A DNA stretch of 64,000 nt from Zopfochytrium polystomum (taxonomy: Eukaryota > Chytridiomycota > Chytridiomycetes > Chytridiales > Chytridiaceae). A model generated the notes under the pieces. That model was not told the origin of the DNA. It did not search any database and worked only from the letters and a program-made list of their open reading frames with translations. A program made the translations under genes and the position numbers. The DNA lies in assembly GCA_025765615.1 (NCBI GenBank), contig JAIVFJ010000246.1, positions 1 through 64,000 on the forward strand. Direction: 5' to 3'. Below are positions 33,791-43,299 of this stretch, piece by piece (the first letter of the stretch is position 1; each line of letters starts with the position of its first letter).

Positions 33791-34174
33791 CTAAGCCGGA
33801 ATTCCAAACAGGCAATCCTTTTGCACATCTAGCTTCAGGTGTTCCCAGAGATTCTCAATTGGGTTTAGGTCTGGGCCTTGTGCAGGACAATCAAGAATTT
33901 TCAATCCATGTTTCTGAAGCCAATTTCCCATTTTCACTACTTTGTGAGCTAGTGCATTGTCTTGCTGATAGATGGCGTTGGGAGTCAGATCCTTTTGAGA
34001 GTCCATTTTCCTATCCATTAAGTTCAGAAAACCTTCAAACTCAACTTTCAGAATGCCAATGTACATAGTTGAGTTGAGCCGGCTGTCAATGAACAAAAGC
34101 ATCCCAGGTTTGAACCCATGAAACAACCCAAATAGAGAAGGATTCACAACGGCTCCATAAGCCTTTGCAAGCAC
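33791..34174 (-). pseudogene. Tc1/mariner transposase, C-terminal half
   Basis: The 127-codon frame has GAVVNPSLFGLFHGFK, YIGILKVEFEGFL, IYQQDNALAHKVVKMGNWLQ and CPAQGPDLNPIENLWEHLK. The second catalytic Asp (QQDNA) and the Glu (PIENLW) are 34 residues apart, which is the DD34E spacing of Tc1 elements. The N-terminal DNA-binding part and first Asp are missing, and no inverted repeats are seen, so it is a truncated relic. Confidence 0.85.
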
Positions 34175-34853
34175 TCAATCCTCATGATCCTCCAAACCTA
34201 ACCTGATCTGAACCCCTATCCTGATCCTAACCTGCGAGGATTTCTTCCAACCCAACCTGGGTTTGGGGCCGAAAACGTATCGAATCAAACCAGGGACCTT
34301 ACTTAAGTAAAACGATAAATATAAGCAGGATTGGTCCTAAATGCTAGGATAAACAGGCACCAACAGGTAAGTCAGAGCGCGAAACCAAAACTGATCCTGA
34401 TCCTAACCGGCGTCTGGTTAGAAAAAGAATCTCGCTTACGCTAAGCGGGATTTTCCGGTTAGGGAGGATACCGGTTTAAAGAAAAGCTGGATCTCGGATA
34501 TCCGGAACATCTGCTCCGTCGCAAACGGACTTTTCCGGATATGAAGGCGCGAATGCCGCGGTAAAACGAATAGTCCACGGGCTTGGAGGCCCAAATGGCA
34601 CGGTGTCCGCCGATTTTTCGAGGGAATATGAACTGGATTCCGAAATCAGCTCAAAAATGGCCGGATACGGACTTTGCGGTGGTATTCTCCCGCTTTCCAG
34701 ACGCGGACCTTCCAATATCCGCTCCGAATCCAGCGGAGGCCAACCTTAGTTTCATGCTCGGCTTGAAGGGCAAGGAGATGATATGTTTGGTTCTCTTATC
34801 AGTAAACACAACCAACCAACCGACCACCAATTGGCGCGCAAAATATACTACTA
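34175..34853. other. Intergenic tract with CGGATATCC-type words
   Basis: Repeated ATCCG/CGGAT words (GGATATCCGGA at about 34497, TTCCGGATATG at 34534, GCCGGATACGG at 34660, AATATCCGCTCCG at 34713). A related patch lies at 52950-53110. It is possibly a small non-autonomous element; no gene seen. Confidence 0.35.
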
Positions 34854-35979
34854 CTACCGTGCCGCCGCCCCGCCCGCCCCACCCGCAGCAGCACCAGCCG
34901 CCGCCGCCCCGCCGCCGCCGCCCGCAAACCCCGCCTCCTCAATCAGCGCCTTGAGCACGCCTGTGATCGCCTTGAACCGATCCGGCCCGAGCGGCACGCC
35001 GCCGTACCACCGCGTCACGACCGCCACGGCGTCCGCGACCCGCATCTTTTGCATCAAGTACAGCATCCGGTCCCCGGCCCCGCCCTCGCCGTCGTCGTCG
35101 CGGTTCTCTTCCCCAACAACCGCCGCCACGGCCGCCGCCGACGACGCAGGACCGCTTCCGACCAGCCGGTACGCGACAATGTTGTGCGTCGCCGACGCCC
35201 ACCGCGACCCCGCCGCCCGGATGTGCCCCACCACCGCCGCGACTTCCGCCATAGTCGTCGCCCGCGCAATGTGCGCTTGGAACCGCGACTTGCGGTCCGT
35301 GAACACCGGGCCGTGGTGGATCGTCGGTAACGGCACTGGCGGCGGCGGCGGCGGCGGGTTGGTGGCATGTGCCGAGGACGAAGAGGCGGCGGCCGCGGCG
35401 GCCTCCGCGTCGACGACGTGCGACGGAAGCTGCCCGCGCAGCCACTCCACCCACTCGTACACCACCACTCCGCCGCCGCCGTCTTCCCACCGCCGCTGCA
35501 GCGCGTCCGCGACCTCGCCGCTGGCCTCGCGCGTGCGCCACGCGAGGCCCGCCGCGAGCTCGATGCTGGTGTGTGTGTGTGTGTGTGTGTTTTTGTGTGA
35601 GTGAGTGAGACTCGTGAAGCACGGGGGCAAAACCTCGCAACGCGAACACCGCCTTACCGGTATCGCGGCGGCGCGTGCTCCGGGTACAGCTCGCTCGCCC
35701 AGAACAGAAACTCGCACAGCGCCGGCAGCGTGATACGGTACCGCGCGTGGTCGTCAACCGTGAACTCGTCACCTGGTTTGTTTTTTTTTTTAATTGCGGG
35801 AAAAGGGTTGAGGGAGGATAGAGCGCCCGATCACTAACACACCGCGGGCCGCCGGTTGGCGTCCGATCGGGCCGCTCTCTCGTCTTACCGTAGATGGCCT
35901 CGAGCGCCTCAATCTCCTCGGCGAAGGCCATCGACGGCGCCAGCGACGACGACGACGACGACGAGGACGACGACGACAT
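34854..35979 (-). CDS. IMPACT/Yih1 family protein (RWD plus UPF0029 domain)
   Basis: In yeast and animals this family binds GCN1 and restrains the eIF2-alpha kinase GCN2. Exons 35889-35979, 35658-35772 and 34854-35565 give 305 residues. A Ser-rich start (MSSSSSSS) leads into an RWD domain: EEIEALEAIYG, FTVDDHARYRITLP and LYPEHAPPRYR. The YigZ/UPF0029 domain holds VFTDRKSRFQAHIA (about 152-165), THNIVAYRL and the signature VTRWYGGVPLGPDRF (about 250). An Ala/Gly-rich tail ends it. The RWD part is short compared with yeast. Introns are 116 nt (35773-35888) and 92 nt (35566-35657), all GT..AG. It lies on the same strand as, and 385 bases downstream of, the golgin gene. Stop is TAG at 34854-34856. 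Confidence 0.9.
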
Positions 35980-36196
35980 GTCAACAACGTGTCTGTGCCT
36001 TTTTTTTTTTTTTTTTTTTTTTTCGTCTGCGGCAAGGCGAAACGAATAAGCCGCCAACACGAATACGAATGAGGTCTTTCCCGCGACCACACAACCCGTT
36101 CGCCAGTAATCTCGCGACAAGTAATTGCTCTCAATAACGCCGCCAACGCACGCAACGGTCCAGGACTTTCCCCCAGGTAACCAACAGGAAAGGAAC

Positions 36197-36228
<32 letters not shown>

Positions 36229-36364
36229 ATGGAGAAGAGGAAGAAGAAAAAAAAAAAAAAATAAGTGATCCCCCCTGAAAACCAAACTAACGAGAAAAAA
36301 AGGCTCACCCCCACGCACATGATGCACAAACACACACACACGCTCTCTCTCTCTCTCTTCTCTC
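35980..36364. repeat. Homopolymer-rich spacer between the golgin and IMPACT genes
   Basis: T-run at 36001-36023 and A-runs at about 36198-36225 and 36248-36261, plus a short (CT)n. It holds the golgin terminator region and the IMPACT promoter. Confidence 0.6.
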
Positions 36365-39300
36365 TCAAAACAGCCCAAAGCTCGGCAACGCCGACCGCGC
36401 CTTGTCCTCCTGCATGCCCGCCAGCGCCCGCCTCAGCCGCTTGGTCTCGTCCGGCGACAGCTCCAGCACCTTGGACAGCACCGGAACGAGCGGGTCCTTG
36501 CTCTCCGTCTCCAGGAACGACAGCAGCACGTTCTTCAGGTACTCGACGTTGTGCCGCTTGTCGAGCTATAGAGAACAACACAAAAAGCGAGTGCGCGAGA
36601 GGGGGGCTTAGGGTTAAAAGAAGAGGCAGGGGGCGTTCCTCTTCCCGACCGACAAAAACGATTCCAACATAGGCACTGACACACACACGCAGACCCTCAA
36701 TTCAGAGAAAAAAAAAATCAAAAAAAGACTCACATTCTCGCCGCGCTTCTCCCTCCGCTCGGCCTCGCCCAGCTGCTCCCTCAGCGCCGCCTCGCGCTCG
36801 GCCAGCGCGCGCATCCGTTTCTCCGCGTCCGCGAGCATCTCCGCCATGTGGTCCAGCCGCATCTGCAGCTCCGTCTCGCGCATGCTGGCCTGCAGCAGCG
36901 TGCCCGCCGACGCCGCCCCGCCCGTCGCCGCAGCCGCAGACGCTGCCGCAGCCGCCGCAGTCACCGCAGGGTCGTCGTCGATCACCGCCGCCACTGACGG
37001 CCGCCGGTTCAGCAGCTCGGCAAACGTCTCGTGCCCGCCGCCGACTCCGCCGACGCCGGGGAGCGGCGGCCGCGAGACGAGCCCAGACACCGACCGCCGC
37101 GGCGTCGACGGGTAGCCGCCTAACGCCGCCGCCGCCGAGCCGGCGGCAGAAGATGCGGCGGCGGACGCTGCTCCAGCCGCCGCCGCCGCCATGCTCGGGG
37201 TGGTGCCAAAGAGATCCACGGACGATCGCGACGTCTGGCGGGACACCGGAGACGAAAAGAAGCCGCCGCCCGCGGGAAAGGCCGACGCCACCGCGTTCGG
37301 CGGAGACATGGGCTGCTGCAGCTGCGACTGCGCCGGCGGCGGGGGCGGGATGGCGAGCCCGGCAGCGGCGGCAGCGGCCGAGGCGGCCGCCGCAACGGCC
37401 TTGGCGCGGTCCGCGTCGGCGCGAGTCCGCTCCAGCTCCGCCCGCAACGCCGAACTCTCCGCCGCGGTTCGCTCGACGGCCGCCGTCGCCGTGTCAAGGT
37501 CCTGTTTGGCGTGCTGCAGCTGCGCGTCGAGCTCCGCAATGATGCGCTTGCTTTCGGCGCGGACAGACTCGAGGGACGAAGCAAACTGCGTGTCCTTGGA
37601 TTTGATGGCTGGTTCGCATATTAGCAGAATTCGGACAAATTGAGTTAGGTTTTCCATTTATCCGCACTACCTAGTGTGAAATAGACGAGCGCGGCATACA
37701 TACCTTCTTCTGCCAGCTGCTGTTCCATCGCCAGCCGCTTATTCGCCGCATCGAGCTCTTGCTTGAGCAGCATGACATCCCGCGACGACCCTTCCACTCG
37801 CTTGAACCGGTTTTCCATCGCGACAAGCTGGTCGACCGTTGTCTGAACGTCCGCCTCCAGCTCCGAGATCCTCCGCATCGCGTCCGAAAGGGACTTGGCT
37901 GCGGCGCTGATGAAGGGCACCAAGAATGTCAACAATAGGCGTTCAGTGAGTAAACTGGGAAAGAGAGGCGGGGCGTGATGAATGAAGCCAACGCACATTT
38001 TCTCCGTCTGCAACTGATCGATCGTAGCCTCGAGGTCCGACACCCGGGAGCCCATCGCCGGCACGCTTGACTTCTGCAGTGCGGCCACCGCGCGCACTTT
38101 GTAGCTTTGGAACTCGGCCTTCACCGACGTTAACTCCATCGCCGCATCCTTGGACTCGCGCTCCTTTTGTTCCCCGGTGCCGTCGTTAGGTTCGACGTTG
38201 AAGGGGGAAGAAAAGGATGGAACCCGAGAATATATAAGTCTAACTCACCAACTCCGCAATCTTGATGGCGCTCTTCTCCCGCTCCTCCGCCAGCTCCTTT
38301 GCGAGACGGTCTATATTCTCTGTAAACGAACCATCGACGAAGAAACACAATCAGCCAGGCCAAATCAAGAACGCGCCACACGCTCAAGCAGGCTAAAAAA
38401 AAAAAGAATAAAAAAAAAAAAAAAAAAAAAAGAAAAGGATTTGCTCAACTCTTCTGTTCCTTGACCAACACCGCATTCTCGGACGCCGCACCGCGTGCCT
38501 CTTCCAGCGCTGTCTTCAGGCTTGCAATTTCGGCATCGCGGTCGGCCTGCAGCCGCTTCGACTCTTGTAGGCTCTTGCTGGCCTGCCCGAGCAGCTGCTT
38601 CTGCTTCTTGACCCGCTCCTCGAGCTCCTTGCCCTGCTTCTCCCAGTCCGCTTGATGAGGCGTTGGATCAATGGAGGCAATAGCGTCAGGGAGAGCGAGA
38701 GAGAGGGAGGGACAAGGATGTCAGTGCCTGTCTTCGGAGGGGACAAGGCAGGAAAGGAAAATCCAACGGCAGCTGCCCATACCTTGCGCCTTTTGGAAGC
38801 TTTCCGTGATGCTGGCCAGCTCCTTTTGCCGCGAGGCAATCTGCAGCTTGTAGTCCGTCATCTGCGAGCGGCGGCAGGAGGGTGCAAGTATTAGCAGCCA
38901 AAGTAAGAGAACCCACACACACATACACACACTCACCAACACACACAAACAAAACACACGAAACTTTACGCACCTGCTCTTCAATCGCAAAGTTCTTCTG
39001 CCCGTTCGGTCCCGCCGCGGCAGTGGCCCGCTCGGCGCGCTCCGCGTCCAGCGCCGCGCGCGCGTCGGCCAGCTCCTTGCCGCGGCGGTCGATCTCAGCC
39101 TGCAGACCGGCAATGACCTCCTTAAGCGCGGCGGACTCCTCGCGCGCGCGCTCAGCCGCCGCCGGCTCGGCCGCCGCCAGTTTCGCAGTCAGCTCAAACA
39201 CCCGCTGCGTCAGCGCCGCCTCGGTCGCCCGGAACTGCGACTCGGCCTCGGCGGCGCGGAGCTGCACATCACGGAGCTGCGCGTCGTGGACCGCCGATTG

Positions 39301-40534
39301 CGCCGCTGCCTCCGCATCGGGGGCCAGGTGCGGCGAGGGTGGTTCTTGCGGCGCTTCGGACGCTGCAGCCACCGCCGGCGCCTGGCGCTCGTCTCCAGTT
39401 GCTGATTCTGCTGCCTTTGCCACCTCCGCATCCGTTTTCGCCGCTGCACTTGCCGCTGCCGCCGCGCGTTCTTCCGCAGTCTCTGCCCGCGCGACGGCCT
39501 CCTTCAGCCGCTCCTCCATCGCCGCGGCCCGCCTCCGCTCCGTATCCGCCTCTTCGCGCGCCGCCTCCAGTGCGGCCTTCAACCTCGCCGCCTCCTCGAC
39601 GCCCGCCGCCCTCTCCTTCTCGACCCGCGCGAGCTCGGCCGCGGCCGCCGCGTCCCGCTTGGCCGCGGCGCCGCGCACGTCGTCCAGCTCCAGCGACAAA
39701 GTGTCCGCCCGCGACTGCAGCTCGGCGATCAGCGCGATCGCCTCGGGTGGCAGCTGCGACGCAGTGGGGATGCCCGAGCCGTTGGACCCGCTGCTGCCGG
39801 TGGTGATCGTGGTGGAGGCGGTGGCGTCGGGCAGCGACGACGTGGACGCGGTCGATGCGAAAGATGGCGCGGCAGCGAGAACCGGGGACGTTGCCGACGC
39901 AGGCTTTGCGCCAGGGTCCGTCGCGGCTCCAGCACCACGCCGCATTTGCGCCAACTTGAGCTTGGCCTGCAGCCGCGAGTCGCGCAGCTCCGCCTCGAGC
40001 GATGCGTTCGTTTTCTTAAGCTGCGCGTTCTCGTGGGACAGCTAAGGAGGATGTGGAGGGAAAAGGGTCGGTGTCACGGTCGCATCACGAGGAGTGGGGA
40101 CTCGACACTCTTTCTCACCGCCGCATGCGCCGACTTGACCCGCTCCAGGGCGATCCGATCCGGACTGAACGCCCCGCCCGTCGCCGCCAGCTGCGGCGGC
40201 GAACTCGCCCCGCCGATTCCCGCTGCCGCCGCACCAGCCGGGCCGCCCGCCGCGGGATCGTCCTTGCTCGTTGCCGCAGCTGCTGCCGCCGCGGCCGCCA
40301 CGGACGAGGTGCCCATGAACTCCGATTCGAGCTCACCGACCTGACAGATGGGAGGGTGTGAGGAGAGGGAGATAGGCGGGGAATCACTGCGTTATAAATC
40401 GAGAGTGAACGGGTGGGTAAAAGGGCATCGGGCGGAAGATCGCGAGCTGGGGTTGCCGTCGTGGTGCAACAAAGGCGTGATGCAGCCGTCGCTCTCAGTG
40501 CTCTACCGACCTTTTTCAGAAACTGTCCAAACAT
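36365..40534 (-). CDS. GRIP-domain golgin (long coiled-coil trans-Golgi tether)
   Basis: Golgins with a C-terminal GRIP domain bind ARL1-GTP on trans-Golgi membranes and tether vesicles. Ten exons: 40511-40534, 40119-40340, 38974-40041, 38783-38861, 38450-38650, 38249-38319, 37997-38163, 37704-37906, 36734-37608 and 36365-36565. Together they encode 1036 residues and every phase closes. The start is MFGQFLKK. Then come an Ala/Gly-rich segment, about 700 residues of Ala/Glu/Arg-rich heptad coiled coil, a Ser/Pro/Ala-rich break (MSPPNAVASAFPAGG) and a short coil. The GRIP domain is in the last exon: NVEYLKNVLLSFLE, then PLVPVLSKVLELSPDE, with the conserved Tyr of EYLKN. The last exon lacks an ATG. 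One donor is GTTGAG (38444-38449), weaker than the rest. High GC opens long artefactual frames on the other strand. Confidence 0.9.
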
Positions 40535-40599
40535 AATGCTGAGGGGATGGTCGTCCGTCTAGCTCGGTAAGGTTTGCTCTGTTCGAGTGGTATCGTTGG

Positions 40600-41344
40600 T
40601 GTCGGTATGTGTGTGAGTGCTTTCCAGTCGGGTCGGGGCCAGCCTGCCTACGGGCAGCACGACCAGGTGGGAGTTCGCTTGTGCGAAGGAAGGCTGGCTG
40701 GGTGAAGAATAAGAAGAAGAAGAAGAAGGCGAAGATGATGATGATGATGATGATGGTGATGATGATGCAGCACCGATCCGCCAGCAGCGAGCGTGGGAGT
40801 ACGCAGCCGAAGACGGCGACGGCGGCGAGGGCGGCGAGGGCGGGTTGCTCGCGTTGGTGCGTCGTGCACCGTCGGCGGGGGTGGTCTTTATATAATATTT
40901 AAATATTTGTTCCCCTTCCGGCACGCCAAGAACGAAGGACGTAAGCCAAGACTTCTTCTATAAATATTGAATTTACTGCACATCCTACTCTCACGCACAC
41001 TGGATGTCCTGCGCCATAAAGATCAAAAGTAAGGTCTTAACATTATTTCACTTCAACTCCTTTCAGCCGCAAGTGAAAAGTACTCCCCTCTTTTGCATTT
41101 TGCTTATGTAAGAAAAATATCATTCTGTTAGCTTCCACTTCGTATTTTCAAACGACGCAACTAATGCCAACTTTTTTCAAATTTCACCTGCTTACCCGCG
41201 AGGCAGCTAGAGTGAGAAAAGCTCAAAAATTCAAGGGACGCCATTTGCGCTGAAGCAATATTGAATGTTGAAAGACTATTTCCTTTTGGTTTCTGAAGTC
41301 TTGGGCCGATTGGCAATCAGCAAAAGTAACGGATCTGCTCAAAT
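40600..41344. other. 5' flank of the golgin and AT-rich spacer
   Basis: Contains a (GAA)n/(GAT)n microsatellite at 40705-40765. The rest up to the LTR-B cluster is AT-rich with no ORF. Confidence 0.45.
40888..40896 (-). promoter_or_regulatory. Candidate TATA box of the golgin gene
   Basis: TATATAAAG on the minus strand about 355 bases upstream of the golgin start, next to ATATTTAAATATT. The distance is long, so a 5' intron or another start site would be needed. Confidence 0.3.
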
Positions 41345-42107
41345 TGTAAACTGTCAACTCTGAGCGAGTGAGTGGAAAGAGTGAATGAAGTGGAGATGTG
41401 TGTTTGTGGGTGGTCCTTCTCCCCAACTAGGAGAGAAAGAGTTGTTAGGTGGAACTGACTGGTTAGCAGCAAGAGGCACAAGATGGACCCGAAGCTATTG
41501 TGACTGTCAGTTATCATTCTCACGATGCCTATGGGAGAGCGAGCCACTGCCAATGCAAACCGGGGCGCTGGCTTGCGCTGTTGACAAATACTCTGAGTAT
41601 TAAGTGGAACAGAAACCCAGTGTAAGCAGTTTTCCTCCTCCTCTGCTCAAGCAGATAATACAGGAGAGGTTTTTACCCTGTGCCAGCAACTATTACAGCA
41701 TGCATATCATCATTATGTATCAATTATTCATAGCAGTGTTTTTTCTCTTTCTCTCCAAGTTGGGGAGAAGGACCACCCACAAACACACATCTCCACTTCA
41801 TTCACTCCTTCCACTCACTCACTCAGAGTAGACTGTTTGCAAGAGTAAAACTCATGTTATTAATTATTGATACATAATGATGATATACATGCTATAATAG
41901 TTGCTAGGCGTACTATCTGCTTGAGTAGAGGAGGAGGAAAACTGTTTACAACAGGTTTCCATTCCACTTAATACTCAGAGTACTTGTGAACAACACCCAG
42001 GTCTGCATTGGCAGTGGCTTGCTCTCCCATGGAACAATAACTGGCAGTCACATAGGTTTGGGTCCATCGTTTGCCTCGTGCTGCTAACCAGTCAGTCCCA
42101 CCTAAAA
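41345..42107 (-). mobile_element. LTR-B copy interrupted by another LTR-B
   Basis: The outer copy runs 41345-41442 and continues at 41847-42107. The inner copy sits between duplicated AGAGT. The outer ends (TGTAAACTG.. and ..CACCTAAAA) are recognisable but mutated, consistent with greater age. Confidence 0.83.
41443..41841 (+). mobile_element. LTR-B nested inside LTR-B (5-bp TSD AGAGT)
   Basis: TGTTAGGTGGAACTG...CTGTTTGCA, 399 bp, opposite in orientation to the outer copy. AGAGT at 41438-41442 and 41842-41846 is exact. Confidence 0.9.
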
Positions 42108-42139
42108 CCAATTTGGACTGCCTGTTCTCGTTCAACACC

Positions 42140-42330
42140 ATGCCCTCCCTGGGAGATCAAGCCATCACTGATGCAGAACTGGGCACTGGCTTCCGCCATT
42201 GATAAAATACTCTGCGGATAGTGGAACAGAAACCTTTTTTCTCAAGCAGACATTACAGGAGAAGTTTACCCCCATCCTGGTTTCCTGACTATTGCTGTTA
42301 TAGCATGCGTATCATCATAATGCGGGCTTT
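42140..42330 (+). repeat. Degenerate LTR-B fragment
   Basis: Recognisable from GGGAGATCAAGCCATCACTG through TAGCATGCGTATCATCAT with many changes and deletions. Confidence 0.6.
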
Positions 42331-42521
42331 GGGGTATCAGTATTCAAATTTTCAAAAAGAGTTCTTGGTTATCTCGAAGTTTGGGATAGCACAAACGCCT
42401 GTGTCCACCTCCGTCATCTCATCCAGTGCTTCACTCAGAAAAAATCTGTTTATGTTTACTTTTCTGTGCTCAATCCCCTTATTTCCATCGTTCTCATCGC
42501 TCAAGGCACGTAACACTCTCC

Positions 42522-43030
42522 TGTGAGACTGTGCTCTCTGTAAACAGTCTACTCTGAGTGAGTGAGTGGAAGGGGAGTGAATGAAGTGGAGATGTGTGTT
42601 TGTGGGTAGTCCTTCTCCCCATCTTTGAGAGAAAGAGAAAACTATGTTATGAATAATTGATACATAATGATGATATGCACGCTGTAATAGTTGCAAGGCA
42701 AACGTGACCAGCACAGGGTAAAACCTCTCCTATATTATCTGCTTGAGCAGAGGAGGAGGAAAACTGTTCACACTGGGTTTCCATTCCACTTAATACTTGG
42801 AGTATTTGTCAACAGTGCAAGCCACCGCCAAGGTCTGCATTGGCAGTGGCTCGCTCTCCCATGGGCATCGTGAGAACAATAACTGACAGTCACAATAGCT
42901 TCAGGTCCATCTTGTGCCTCTTGCTGCTAACCAGTCAGTTCCGCCTAACACTCTCTAAATCTCCTCACCCAGGGCTAAAGGTGGAAATAGAGCAACGACC
43001 TAAATACCAATCCTACCTTGTCCAGGGGTC
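42522..43030 (-). mobile_element. 2.2-kb element fragment (end only), split by LTR-B
   Basis: 42522-42538 (TGTGAGACTGTGCTCTC) and 42956-43030 together match the CTCACA-end of the 2.2-kb element. LTR-B at 42539-42950 interrupts it. The remaining ~2 kb of the element is absent. Confidence 0.75.
42539..42950 (-). mobile_element. LTR-B solo copy (5-bp TSD CTCTC)
   Basis: 412 bp, ends TGTAAACAG...GCCTAACA as read on plus. CTCTC duplicated at 42534-42538 and 42951-42955. A good reference copy of the family. Confidence 0.92.
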
Positions 43031-43089
43031 ACCAGACAGGAGACCAAAAGAAAAGCATAAGAAAAGTGTGTTGGAGTTTGCACATATAA

Positions 43090-43299
43090 CCCACACCGTT
43101 TAAGATCCTCTGACCTGTCTTCAAGAGTAAAGATGAGTTAAGGTGGCATTCAGGCTGGTCCCAGTGTTATCTACACTTCTCCTGCTCTTTGACACTGTAC
43201 CAGTGCTTAGAGGTGGTTTCAATCCCCAGTCTGGGTAGACCACATCAGTGCGCTTCACTCTAGCAATTTGGTAGGAATGATTACAGGAGATTGACAGGG
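43090..43299 (+). repeat. Repeat D fragment
   Basis: 43095-43225 is inverted relative to 25318-25455, with blocks such as CCAGTGTTATC.ACACTTCTCC and GCTCTTTGACACTGTAC. Its continuation may lie on the far side of the inserted 2.2-kb copy at 45755. Confidence 0.5.

Noticed and set aside
34939..36378. 479-codon frame across the IMPACT gene
   Set aside because: Reads through two introns and a poly-T run in a different frame after the RWD part. The spliced 305-residue model keeps both domains.
38882..40045. 387-codon plus-strand open frame opposite the golgin
   Set aside because: Ser/Ala/Arg low-complexity shadow of GC-rich coiled-coil codons. The minus strand has splice-consistent exons and a GRIP domain.
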